Below are positions 1 through 6,407 of a stretch of 12,521 nucleotides of DNA, piece after piece (position 1 is the first letter of the stretch; each line of letters begins with the position of its first letter). The DNA lies in contig JBEKBJ010000134.1 in the NCBI GenBank assembly GCA_050015455.1, positions 1 through 12,521 on the forward strand. Direction: 5' to 3'. The notes under the pieces are model-generated. The model was not told the DNA's origin. It did no database searches and was given only the letters and a program-made list of their open reading frames with translations. Position numbers and translations under genes: made by a program. The stretch comes from JAGDMS01 sp050015455. Lineage in GTDB: Bacteria; Desulfobacterota; Binatia; HRBIN30.

Positions 1-11
1 CATGGGCAAGC

Positions 12-40
12 CTACTAGCTTGTCCTAACCTAATTGTCAA
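12..40 (-). promoter_or_regulatory. candidate sigma70-type promoter reading out of the left edge
   Basis: On the minus strand a perfect TTGACA (40..35) is followed after 17 bases by TAGTAG (17..12), which matches TATAAT at three of six positions. It lies downstream of pgeF and points to whatever lies left of the window. An ATG sits at positions 3..1, but it would be almost leaderless. No gene can be seen beyond, so this rests on spacing and the -35 match only. Confidence 0.3.
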
Positions 41-122
41 GGCCCTCAGGACCCACCTGCCGGGTTTTTGAAACTTCTTTCCGCCCCTACGACTTTTCGG
101 CCTAGCATCGGATCAGGGTAGG

Positions 123-896
123 TCACGCCCGCCATCCGATGAAGCTCACCTGCCTCCCCGTGTTCCCCGCGGCGCCCCGGTAAGAGAAGTATTCGCCCGC
201 GGTACACCGCGTACAGGGCCCGATACGAGTGATGTGCGCCGGCGGCACGCCCGCCGCCGCCAGAATGGCCGTGTTGGCGCGGCGCAGATCGAGCCGGCTC
301 TTGGCCCCGCGCGGCGCGATGGCGTCGGGCATCGCGCCCCAACGCTGCTCGAGCTCGTCCGTGACGTGGCGCTGGACCTCGTAGCAGCAGCCGTCGATGG
401 CCGGGCCGAGCGCGGCGCGAACTCCCGAGGGCTGCACTCCAAACCGGGCATGCATCTCCACCACCGCCCGTTGCGCGATGCCGAGAAGCGTGCCGCGCCA
501 CCCGGCGTGGACGGCGGCAATCACCCGGGGCTCGGGAGCGACCAGGAGAATGGGCACGCAATCGGCGGTCAAGATACAGAGCGCCAGGCCCGCCGATTGG
601 GTGACCAGCGCGTCCGCTGCAGGCGGCTGCAGGACGCGTTCGTCGACGCGAGCGACCTCCGCCCCGTGCTGTTGTTGCATAGTGACGAAACGCACACCCG
701 GCACTGCGGCGCCGAGCCGTCGCCAATTCTCGCGCACGCAGCGCGGCTCGTCACCGACGCGGGAGGACAAGTTCAGTGCGGTGAAGCCGCCGCGGCTGAG
801 GCCTCCGCAGCGCCCGCAGAACCCATGCGTCAGCTGCGGGATGAGATCCCAGTGCGGCACCCGCAGGATCGGCAGCGCAGTACAGTGCACGCGCAC
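123..896 (-). CDS. pgeF: PgeF/YfiH family (DUF152) purine nucleoside phosphorylase, 'laccase domain' protein
   Basis: This family cleaves purine nucleosides by phosphorolysis or deaminates adenosine at a zinc site, and in some bacteria it edits mis-amidated peptidoglycan precursors. The older names 'multicopper polyphenol oxidase' and 'laccase domain' are misleading. The three zinc ligands are visible in their usual contexts: His77 in QQQHGAEV, Cys113 in TADCVPILL and His130 in VHAGWRG. Family motifs GPAIDGCCYEV, LDLRRAN and the end motif YFSYRG...GRQVSFIG follow. The reading frame stays open upstream inside the MmgE gene, so I placed the start at GTG 896, 16 bases after the MmgE stop. This gives 257 residues, the usual family length. 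A second GTG lies two codons later. No strong ribosome-binding site is seen, so translational coupling to MmgE is likely. Function is confident; the exact start is not. Confidence 0.9.
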   Translation of the reverse strand: MRVHCTALPILRVPHWDLIPQLTHGFCGRCGGLSRGGFTALNLSSRVGDEPRCVRENWRRLGAAVPGVRFVTMQQQHGAEVARVDERVLQPPAADALVTQSAGLALCILTADCVPILLVAPEPRVIAAVHAGWRGTLLGIAQRAVVEMHARFGVQPSGVRAALGPAIDGCCYEVQRHVTDELEQRWGAMPDAIAPRGAKSRLDLRRANTAILAAAGVPPAHITRIGPCTRCTAGEYFSYRGAAGNTGRQVSFIGWRA

Positions 897-912
897 ACGT
901 CTCGCGGCGCCT

Positions 913-2388
913 TCAGCTGCGCTCGGAACAACACAGCCGCACCAGCTCACGCAGATACGCCGAGCTCGCCTGCTCCAGGTGGAGAATGATGTCGATCGCC
1001 TTCTCCATCTTCTCCTTGCGCAGCGTGTAGCGGGTCTCGCGGCGGAATTTGTCCTCGACGGACTTGCGCCGTTCTTCGAACGGGCGGCCGGCAGCGCCGA
1101 ACGGCACCTCCTGTTCAGCCTCGAAGGTCCTCCCGTCCTCCATTTCGATGCGCACGCGGGCACCGAGCGACATCCTGAAGCCGCCCAGATCGATGTCGCC
1201 GAGATCCAAGTGCCAGTGTTCGCCGCTTTCGTCTTTGACGGTCTTCAGCAGCGAGCGGTCGCGCATGCGCTGCGCCATCACGTCGTCCAGGGTGAGCTGG
1301 ACCCGTGCGGCCAAATCCCACACGGCCTTGTCGCGGATGCGCTCGCGACTGAACTGCCGCGCCGAGAGCTCCCGGTCCAGAAGCGCGGCGGCGACATTGT
1401 AGGGCACGGTGAAGTTGAGCGTCACCGGCAGGGTCTCCGGCCCGTTGAGCTGCGCCGCAGCGACTGCTTCCATTCCCAACGTCAGTGGAGTTGCGCCGAC
1501 ATGGACGGCCTTCACCTTCCTGCCGTCGATCGAATGCTGCCGCGCCAGGGCCAAAACGGAATCGATGGCGGCGTCGATGTACGCACATCCGGGATATAGT
1601 TTGTAACAAAGGGTGTCAGTCAACCACACCTTGCCGAAGCCTTCGAACGCGCCCAGAAGAGGTTGCCCGGTGAAGGCTTTGATAAACCCCTGCTCGCTTT
1701 CGATGATGTCGGCTGCGCCCCGCAGGCCGTTGGCCGCCAGCTGGGCGGCCTGCACGCCGACGGGCGCCGTGGTCGAGGCCAGGAGCACCTTCGCCTCGGA
1801 ACCGAAGAAGCCGGCAAGCGAGGGGTAGTTCGGCTGCATCATGGCAATGCCGATCGCTGATCGGATCTGTGGCTTCTCCAAGCCGAGCAGCTTGGCCGTG
1901 ATGATGGCACTACCGATCAGATGAATGAAGCTCTGCAGTTGCCCGTTCAGCGGGCCAAGGAGCGTGGCAGCCCCGACACGGCCCTCGATCTCATTCGCCA
2001 AGGTCTGCGCCAGCAGGAAGTCCTTGCCGCTGATGCCGAGTTTCTCCGCCAAGGCTAGGGTCACGAGAACCGCCGAGTGGCCGGTGTGACCGGCGAACAG
2101 GTAGTCGTCGTAGTCGAGCGCCATGCTCAGCGCCGTGTTGGCGAAGATGGCATTATGGAGTGACGTGCGCTCACCCGAGGGGATCATGGTGGCCTCTTTG
2201 CTGCTCGGCCACTCCTTGATGGTGCGGCTCACGACGCGTCCCGCTTCCGAGAAATGCCCCGCATGTACGGCCGCGATAACGCTGAGGACTTGGTTCTTGG
2301 CCTCTTCCGTCACCCGCCGCGGCAAGTCGGTAAACTGCGCCTGCGCTACCCACTCTGCGATGCGTTCGGTCGGGTTTGGTGTGCTCAT
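913..2388 (-). CDS. MmgE/PrpD family protein (2-methylcitrate dehydratase-like)
   Basis: The 491 residues match the MmgE/PrpD family in length and layout: an all-alpha N-terminal domain and a smaller alpha/beta C-terminal domain. Known members include 2-methylcitrate dehydratase and cis-aconitate decarboxylase, which act on small tricarboxylates in the cytoplasm. Visible hallmarks are the helix HNAIFANTALSMALDYDD (78-95) with an acidic cluster, then GHTGHSAVLVTLALAE (100-115) with the conserved His pair region, then GKDFLLAQTLANEIEGRVG. The start is firm: AGAGGAGGAAGC lies directly before the ATG. The next gene, pgeF, begins 16 bases after its stop. No citrate synthase or methylisocitrate lyase is nearby, so a propionate (2-methylcitrate) role is not supported here. 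The family is broad and the substrate cannot be assigned. A role in CoA-ester or organic-acid breakdown would fit the SDR and CoA-binding genes upstream. Confidence 0.88.
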   Translation of the reverse strand: MSTPNPTERIAEWVAQAQFTDLPRRVTEEAKNQVLSVIAAVHAGHFSEAGRVVSRTIKEWPSSKEATMIPSGERTSLHNAIFANTALSMALDYDDYLFAGHTGHSAVLVTLALAEKLGISGKDFLLAQTLANEIEGRVGAATLLGPLNGQLQSFIHLIGSAIITAKLLGLEKPQIRSAIGIAMMQPNYPSLAGFFGSEAKVLLASTTAPVGVQAAQLAANGLRGAADIIESEQGFIKAFTGQPLLGAFEGFGKVWLTDTLCYKLYPGCAYIDAAIDSVLALARQHSIDGRKVKAVHVGATPLTLGMEAVAAAQLNGPETLPVTLNFTVPYNVAAALLDRELSARQFSRERIRDKAVWDLAARVQLTLDDVMAQRMRDRSLLKTVKDESGEHWHLDLGDIDLGGFRMSLGARVRIEMEDGRTFEAEQEVPFGAAGRPFEERRKSVEDKFRRETRYTLRKEKMEKAIDIILHLEQASSAYLRELVRLCCSERS

Positions 2389-2391
2389 GCT

Positions 2392-2398
2392 TCCTCCT
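2392..2398 (-). promoter_or_regulatory. strong Shine-Dalgarno for the MmgE/PrpD gene
   Basis: The minus strand reads AGAGGAGGAAGC immediately before ATG 2388. This long purine-rich match to the anti-Shine-Dalgarno sequence fixes the start and suggests efficient independent initiation within the gene series. Confidence 0.75.
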
Positions 2399-2459
2399 CT
2401 CGGCCCGCTCTATGTACCTCAGGACCGCGGGGGCATGCTACCGAAGCGTACCGGTGCAC

Positions 2460-3023
2460 TCAATCCGGCACGAGCGCTTGCGCGCGTCCGCGCCCCCGGA
2501 GATCGAGGAGGTGGAACGCCACCACCGTCAGCGCGTTGCTGATGCTGCCATTGAGGATCAGCTGCGGAACGTCAGCGAGCGCAACGGTCTCGACCACCAG
2601 CTCTTCGGTGCCATCCCACTGCGGGACGCCGACCAACTCGACGTTGCGCGCCACGAACATGTGACACCGATTGTTCATGATTGCAGGATTGGGATGGATA
2701 GCCCCAAGCGGCGCGACATCGCGCGCCTCATACCCGGTTTCCTCGCGCAGCTCGCGGAGCGCAGCCTCAGCCGGCGAGTGATCGTCCGGGTCCACCAGCC
2801 CCGCCGGTACTTCCAGCGTCAGAGCGCGAATGCCGTGCCGGAACTGTCGCACCAACACCACCTGCTGATCACGCGTCAGCGGTACGACGTTCACCCAATC
2901 GCTGCTCTCCAACACGTGGAAATTCCAGGGCGCGCCCCCACGCGGCGATCGGCTCAGATCGCGGCGCAGCGCGAAGATGGGGCAGCGGTAGATGATCTCC
3001 GAATTCAGCAGCTCCCAGCGCAT
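2460..3023 (-). CDS. Nudix hydrolase, ADP-ribose pyrophosphatase-like
   Basis: A cytoplasmic Nudix enzyme, most like ADP-ribose pyrophosphatases that split ADP-ribose or related nucleotide sugars into AMP and a phosphosugar. From the chosen ATG it has 187 residues, typical of that subgroup. The context WVNVVPLTRDQQVVLVRQFR leads into EVPAGLVDP and the Nudix box (Gly75 to Tyr98, ending RELREETGY). The box looks one residue longer than the classical GX5EX7REUXEEXGU, with DPDDHS where DPGE is usual; the catalytic REXXEE part is intact. The frame is open 32 codons further up, but that extension lies inside the CoA-binding gene and is low-complexity. ATG 3023 sits 7 bases after that gene's stop, and GAGG overlapping the stop serves as its ribosome-binding site. 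The tight spacing supports co-transcription with the CoA-binding protein. Confidence 0.88.
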   Translation of the reverse strand: MRWELLNSEIIYRCPIFALRRDLSRSPRGGAPWNFHVLESSDWVNVVPLTRDQQVVLVRQFRHGIRALTLEVPAGLVDPDDHSPAEAALRELREETGYEARDVAPLGAIHPNPAIMNNRCHMFVARNVELVGVPQWDGTEELVVETVALADVPQLILNGSISNALTVVAFHLLDLRGRGRAQALVPD

Positions 3024-3030
3024 CGCGGCC

Positions 3031-3453
3031 TCAGAACAAGCGGGCGTACTCGATGGCCGGGCACCGATCCATGATGACCGTGAGGCGGGCGGCTTGGGCG
3101 CGTGCGGCCGCGGCCTCATTGATCACTCCGAGTTGCATCCACACGATTCTGGCCCCGACGGCAATGGCCTCGTCGACGATGGCGCCGGCCTGATCGGCCC
3201 GCCGGAAGATGTCCACCATGTCGATCGAGCCCGCTACATCGCCAAGCGCGCTGAAGCAGGTCTGCCCCAAGATCTCACGCACACCTGGATTGATCGGCAC
3301 CACCGTGTGACCCTTTTCCATCAGCAAGCGCGCGATCCGGTGACTGTCGCGCGTGGCGTCGGGCGAGCAGCCAACGACCGCGATACGGCGCGGGTGCGCC
3401 AGAATGTCGCGGATGACGCTATCCGCTGGGTTATGAAAACCTGAACCGCTCAT
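3031..3453 (-). CDS. CoA-binding protein (YccU-like Rossmann domain)
   Basis: A stand-alone CoA-binding Rossmann protein of 140 residues, the usual size for the YccU-like family and related to the N-terminal domain of succinyl-CoA synthetase alpha subunits and acyl-CoA synthetases. Visible motifs are IAVVGCSP (24-31, nucleotide-binding loop), VVPINPG (51-57), SIDMVDIFRRAD (76-87), IVWMQLGV (103-110) and MDRCPAIEY (128-136). The last contains the conserved cysteine that can form a mixed disulfide with CoA in some members. The cellular role is not well defined; CoA binding or protein CoAlation is known for the family. The ATG has AAGG eight bases upstream. Its stop is followed after 7 bases by the Nudix gene, so the two probably form an operon. 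The pairing hints at handling of CoA or its nucleotide breakdown products, which is inference. Confidence 0.87.
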   Translation of the reverse strand: MSGSGFHNPADSVIRDILAHPRRIAVVGCSPDATRDSHRIARLLMEKGHTVVPINPGVREILGQTCFSALGDVAGSIDMVDIFRRADQAGAIVDEAIAVGARIVWMQLGVINEAAAARAQAARLTVIMDRCPAIEYARLF

Positions 3454-3465
3454 GCTACAAGCCTT

Positions 3466-3494
3466 ACTCTACCGTTGCTGGGCCGAGGTGCCAA
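3466..3494 (-). promoter_or_regulatory. candidate promoter for the CoA-binding/Nudix pair
   Basis: The minus strand carries TTGGCA (3494..3489), a 17-base spacer and TAGAGT (3471..3466), matching the sigma70 consensus at five and four positions. Transcription would begin about six bases before ATG 3453, giving a nearly leaderless mRNA and leaving out the AAGG ribosome-binding site. Either the transcript is leaderless or the match is chance. Confidence 0.35.
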
Positions 3495-3530
3495 CCCCAG
3501 GCGAGACGGCGCGGCGCCGGCTGGCTACCG

Positions 3531-4049
3531 TCACTCGGGAGTCTCGGGAGAGGGGGGCAGCCGCCTCGGGCTAGGCCCCAGCCGTGCGAGGGCTCGCTCA
3601 AGGCAAGCTTTGATCTCATCACGACAGGCCCCGAACACCTCGTCACCCTTGCCCACCGGGTCTTCGATATCACCGCTGCCGCCAGCGAACTCCTTCAGTG
3701 TGTATACTTCTTTCCCGGCTGCTTCGGGGAAGGCTTGACGCAATATCCGCACTTGTTGCCTGGTCATCGCCAGAATCAGATCGGCATCGGCGATCAGATG
3801 GCGGTTGCGCTTCAAGTCCGTCGACACCGAATCCGCCGGTAAGTCGATGCCTTCCTCGCGCAAGACCAAGCGGGCATCCATCGACACTAAGGCGCCGTCG
3901 CGCGCGTAGTTCGCGATGCCCCCTGACATCACGGCGAGATGGTCATGCAAGGCCCGCTCGGTGAGCATCTTCTTGAGCAGCGCCTCGGCAATGACGCTCC
4001 GGCTTGTGTTCGCGTGACAGATGAAAAGGATCTTTCGATATGCAGGCAA
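3531..4049 (-). CDS. low-molecular-weight protein tyrosine/arginine phosphatase
   Basis: A cytoplasmic phosphatase of the low-molecular-weight PTP fold, which dephosphorylates phosphotyrosine or phosphoarginine through a cysteinyl-phosphate intermediate. The P-loop CHANTSRS puts the nucleophile at Cys11 and the phosphate-binding Arg at 17 (CX5R-S). The general acid lies in the D-P loop, IEDPVGKG, with Asp130. The family is usually 140-170 residues; here 172, with a proline-rich tail PSPRRLPPSPETPE. An in-frame TAG directly precedes codon 1, which is TTG, and no ATG, GTG or other TTG lies before the catalytic cysteine, so TTG must be the start if the gene is active. No clear ribosome-binding site is present. 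A strong stem-loop lies 14 bases upstream, between this gene and the SDR gene. Thr at P-loop position 5 of CHANTS resembles arginine phosphatases (CTGNT), so YwlE-like activity is possible but unproven. Confidence 0.87.
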   Translation of the reverse strand: MPAYRKILFICHANTSRSVIAEALLKKMLTERALHDHLAVMSGGIANYARDGALVSMDARLVLREEGIDLPADSVSTDLKRNRHLIADADLILAMTRQQVRILRQAFPEAAGKEVYTLKEFAGGSGDIEDPVGKGDEVFGACRDEIKACLERALARLGPSPRRLPPSPETPE

Positions 4050-4063
4050 CTAACAGTTCGTGT

Positions 4064-4096
4064 GGCGGTCCGGGCGCAGCTCACGCCCGGACCGCC
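4064..4096 (-). terminator. perfect 13-bp stem-loop between the SDR and phosphatase genes
   Basis: GGCGGTCCGGGCG (4064-4076) and CGCCCGGACCGCC (4084-4096) pair perfectly around the 7-base loop CAGCTCA. It begins 7 bases after the SDR stop and ends 14 bases before the TTG start of the phosphatase. No U-run follows on the minus strand, so it is not a textbook intrinsic terminator. It may end or stabilise the SDR transcript, or limit readthrough. The structure is certain from sequence; the role is inferred. Confidence 0.6.
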
Positions 4097-4103
4097 GACC
4101 TTG

Positions 4104-5048
4104 CTACGATGCGAGCGAGCTCATGAGGACCTGTGTGATGTCCTCTTTCGCGGTGATGCCCTTGGCGAGCTCGGCCTTGAGCTTCTCGCCGAGCGCGGCC
4201 GCATCCCAGGTGGCTTTCTGCGACACCTGGCCGGCGCTGTGCCACCCTTGCATGAGCCACACGGTGCCGCCGCCGACGCGGAACGTCTCACCGTGCACGT
4301 CTTTAGCATCATCGCTGGCCAGCCAGGCCACCAGCGGTGCAATGTTCTGCGGGCCGAAGAGGTCGAACTCGCCGGGCGCTACCTCGCGGCCCATGATGGC
4401 GGCGGTCGACGGCGTGGCATCCACGGTCAGACGTGTGCGCGCCAGCGGCGCGATGGTGTTGGCGGTAACGCCGTACCTCGACATCTCCTTGTCGATGATA
4501 ATGGCCATCACCGCCAGCCCCGCTTTACACGCGCCGTAGTTCGCTTGACCGACGTTACCGAGCAGGCCGGCATCAGAGGACGTGTTGATGAGGCGCCCGT
4601 TGAGCACGTTGCCCTTCTTGTGCTGATCGCGCCAATACTCGCAGGCGTGGCGGGCCATGTTGAACGAGCCCTTGAGGTGCACGGCAACCACGGCGTCCCA
4701 GTCTTCCTCTCCCATATTGAAGAACATGCGATCGCGCAGGATGCCCGCGTTGTTGACGACGATGTTCAGCTTGCCGAAGTTGTCGAGTGCGCATTGGATG
4801 ATGCGCTTGGCGGCTTTGAAGTCGGTCACGCTCTCACCGTTGGCTACCGCCTCGCCACCCATCTTCTTGATTTCGCTGACCACCTCCTGCGCCGGACCGG
4901 CGCTGGCGCCGCTGCCGTCGAAGTGCGCACCCAAATCATTGATCACGACCTTCGCGCCAAGCTTGGCCATTAGCAGCGCTTCTTCCTTACCGATGCCGCG
5001 GCCAGCTCCCGTAACAATTGCGACCTTTCCCTCGAGCAGACTTGCCAT
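4104..5048 (-). CDS. SDR family oxidoreductase, (3R)-hydroxyacyl-CoA dehydrogenase-like
   Basis: A classical short-chain dehydrogenase/reductase using NAD(P)(H). Visible motifs are TGAGRGIG (13-20, cofactor loop), the NDLGAHFDG segment with Asp38 after beta-strand 2 (suggesting NAD over NADP), NNAG (99-102), and the catalytic Ser158, Tyr171 and Lys175 in NTSSDAG...QANYGACK. With 314 residues it is longer than the usual 250 because of an insert after NDLG (GAHFDGSGASAGPAQ) and a C-terminal extension with KAELAKGITAKEDI. Both are known in SDRs resembling the dehydrogenase part of peroxisomal multifunctional enzyme 2 (17-beta-HSD4), which oxidise (3R)-hydroxyacyl-CoA or act on steroid side chains. 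That substrate class is inference from overall pattern. The ATG has AAGGAG six bases upstream. It is the first gene of the minus-strand series. Confidence 0.88.
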   Translation of the reverse strand: MASLLEGKVAIVTGAGRGIGKEEALLMAKLGAKVVINDLGAHFDGSGASAGPAQEVVSEIKKMGGEAVANGESVTDFKAAKRIIQCALDNFGKLNIVVNNAGILRDRMFFNMGEEDWDAVVAVHLKGSFNMARHACEYWRDQHKKGNVLNGRLINTSSDAGLLGNVGQANYGACKAGLAVMAIIIDKEMSRYGVTANTIAPLARTRLTVDATPSTAAIMGREVAPGEFDLFGPQNIAPLVAWLASDDAKDVHGETFRVGGGTVWLMQGWHSAGQVSQKATWDAAALGEKLKAELAKGITAKEDITQVLMSSLAS

Positions 5049-5111
5049 GCCTTTCTCCTTTCCACGTGTTCGTTGAGTGATGTGCTCCGAGTTTCAGGAC
5101 GAACCGTCGCG

Positions 5112-5141
5112 TATGTGCCTCCAAAACCCATGTGTTGTCAA
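5112..5141 (-). promoter_or_regulatory. weak promoter candidate for the SDR gene
   Basis: A perfect TTGACA lies on the minus strand at 5141..5136, about 90 bases upstream of the SDR ATG. The -10 region is poor: CACATA after 18 bases is the best I see. It could be an activator-dependent promoter or chance. Confidence 0.28.
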
Positions 5142-5206
5142 GATTGCGGCCGAGACGGGTGCCGCATGCTTTCGACAAAGCGCCCGCAGTTCGGCGCGAA
5201 GTGCCT

Positions 5207-5235
5207 TTGACGAACGGCGGCCAGGCGACTATCAT
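5207..5235 (+). promoter_or_regulatory. sigma70-type promoter for the small membrane protein
   Basis: TTGACG (5207-5212), a 17-base spacer and TATCAT (5230-5235) match the consensus hexamers at five of six positions each with ideal spacing. Transcription would start near 5242, about 11 bases before ATG 5253, leaving room only for a short leader containing GGCGAG. This is the best promoter match I found in the window and independently supports the small gene. Confidence 0.6.
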
Positions 5236-5252
5236 TCAGCCGGATCGGCGAG

Positions 5253-5402
5253 ATGCGACAGTTTATCTACGGCGTGATACTCGGCGCGGCAACAATGTTT
5301 TGCTACGCGCGGCTCGATCCACCCAAGGTGCTGGCGTACCTGAACCAGGCGACCAAGTCTGCGGTCGAATCCACCCACGGCTACGGTGGAAGGAAGAAGT
5401 GA
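5253..5402 (+). CDS. 49-residue small membrane protein, function unknown
   Basis: A short plus-strand reading frame with an ATG start and TGA stop. The peptide begins MRQF, then a hydrophobic stretch of about 15 residues (FIYGVILGAATMFCY, 4-18) that could be one membrane segment. The pattern LDPPKVLAYLNQAT follows, then a basic, glycine-rich end (THGYGGRKK). This is a plausible single-span or signal-anchored protein with a polar tail. Three things argue that it is real: a well-spaced promoter just upstream, a membrane segment in a reasonable place, and a hairpin exactly at its stop that it shares with the convergent gene. The ribosome-binding site is weak (GGCGAG close to the ATG). I do not recognise a named family. 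It is divergent from the SDR gene, with about 200 bases between them. Confidence 0.6.
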   Translation: MRQFIYGVILGAATMFCYARLDPPKVLAYLNQATKSAVESTHGYGGRKK

Positions 5403-5418
5403 GGTTGTTTTACCTCAC
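5399..5418. terminator. hairpin overlapping both stop codons of convergent genes
   Basis: GTGAGGT (5399-5405) pairs with ACCTCAC (5412-5418) around the loop TGTTTT. The left arm contains the TGA stop of the small membrane protein and the right arm contains the stop of the minus-strand TSP3 gene. No U-run follows the stem, so strength as an intrinsic terminator is uncertain, but the position suits a bidirectional transcript end. Confidence 0.4.
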
Positions 5419-6257
5419 CGCAATGCCACTACGGTCTGCCCGCAAGCCGAGTGCGCGGCTTGCCGGATGATCACCAGGCGTTGCCTTGCCGAGATTTGCC
5501 CTTCGCGTCGCAACCGGTGTGTGGCTGCGGCAACGCAGCGCAAGTAGGCTCTTGGGCTTTGCCATTGCTCGCCGGTTCGGGTGGCGTCGCACGGACACAG
5601 CTGCTCCAGACTGCAGCCACTACGGGTCACGAGTGCGCCGGCGGGTGTGTCCGGGCACTGATCGCAGGCATCGCCTACGCCGTCGCCATCGCTGTCTTTC
5701 TGGTCCGGGTTGGCCACCGTCGGGCAGTTGTCGTGCCCATCCGGGATGCCGTCCTTGTCGAGGTCCTGCGGGCGATCGTCGGCTGGCGCAGCCGCGATGA
5801 CGAGGATGTAGGTCTGCGCCGCGCTGCGCGCGGAAAGGACAATGGTGATATTGGTCGCGTCCGAATGTTGGCGGCGGCCGCTGGTGAACAGCACGGTGGC
5901 ATCGTTCACGCGCGCACTGAGCACCATGGCTTGGCGGTCCGGGCCCAGGCGCTGCAGAAAACCGTTACCGGAAATGCTGAAGCTGTCGCTTGCCAGGCTG
6001 ACGTTCGTGACTGCTGCCACGTCGAAGATGCTTGACAGCGGCAGGACGGTAACGTCGAAGCTGCCGCTGAGCGGTTCGGGCGTGCCCGGTGCCGATCCGC
6101 AGCCATTGCATACCGAGACAATCGAGCTTCGGGCGGTGACGGCGTAGTGCCGCGTATCGGCAGCGGCGGCATGCATGCAGAACAGCAGCGCGCAAACCGC
6201 CGTAATGATGGCCGGCGCGCGACCTTTTGGCTCGGTAAACACGATCACCATTAGCAT
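5415..6257 (-). CDS. secreted TSP3-repeat calcium-binding protein with cysteine-rich tail
   Basis: An exported protein of 280 residues from ATG 6257; an ATG two codons later is also possible, while the longer frame begins at a TTG with no ribosome-binding site. A signal peptide is visible: short basic region, hydrophobic core IITAVCALLFCMH, cleavage likely after AAAA and before DTRHY. Residues 35-160 are beta-rich with no recognised fold, containing a CNGCG pair. Residues 165-208 are a thrombospondin type 3 calcium module: DLDKDGIPDGHDNCP, NPDQ, then DSDGDGVGDACDQCPDTP. The tail (219-273) has a distinct spacing: LCPCD, a Trp, a Tyr, RCVAAA, an amphipathic helix, and SACG. I recall similar CPC/CV/CG tails following TSP3 modules in environmental deltaproteobacterial proteins, but I cannot search for them. 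The likely location is the outer surface or periplasm; the ligand is unknown. Confidence 0.78.
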   Translation of the reverse strand: MLMVIVFTEPKGRAPAIITAVCALLFCMHAAAADTRHYAVTARSSIVSVCNGCGSAPGTPEPLSGSFDVTVLPLSSIFDVAAVTNVSLASDSFSISGNGFLQRLGPDRQAMVLSARVNDATVLFTSGRRQHSDATNITIVLSARSAAQTYILVIAAAPADDRPQDLDKDGIPDGHDNCPTVANPDQKDSDGDGVGDACDQCPDTPAGALVTRSGCSLEQLCPCDATRTGEQWQSPRAYLRCVAAATHRLRREGQISARQRLVIIRQAAHSACGQTVVALR

Positions 6258-6407
6258 ACGCTCGCCGCGGCGGTCAGGCAAATACAAAAAAGAGAGCCGC
6301 TATGTGGAACTGTGGCAGCGTATTGCAGCGGAGGCGCGCGCGCCGCCAGCGAGCGGGCCATGCGGGGAGGGCGTCTGCCCCGACCGTAAGATCCGCTGCA
6401 GGTTCTG

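Noticed and set aside
123..896. Multicopper laccase function for the DUF152 protein
   Set aside because: It lacks the multiple copper-binding His clusters of laccases; the His-Cys-His zinc site and family studies support purine nucleoside phosphorolysis.
397..1599. Long plus-strand frame of 400 residues across pgeF and the MmgE gene
   Set aside because: Arginine- and cysteine-rich translation without motifs, opposite two genes with clear family signatures. High GC makes such open antisense frames common.
3939..4973. Plus-strand 344-residue frame opposite the SDR gene
   Set aside because: Antisense to an intact SDR with all catalytic motifs; no recognisable domain in the plus-strand translation.
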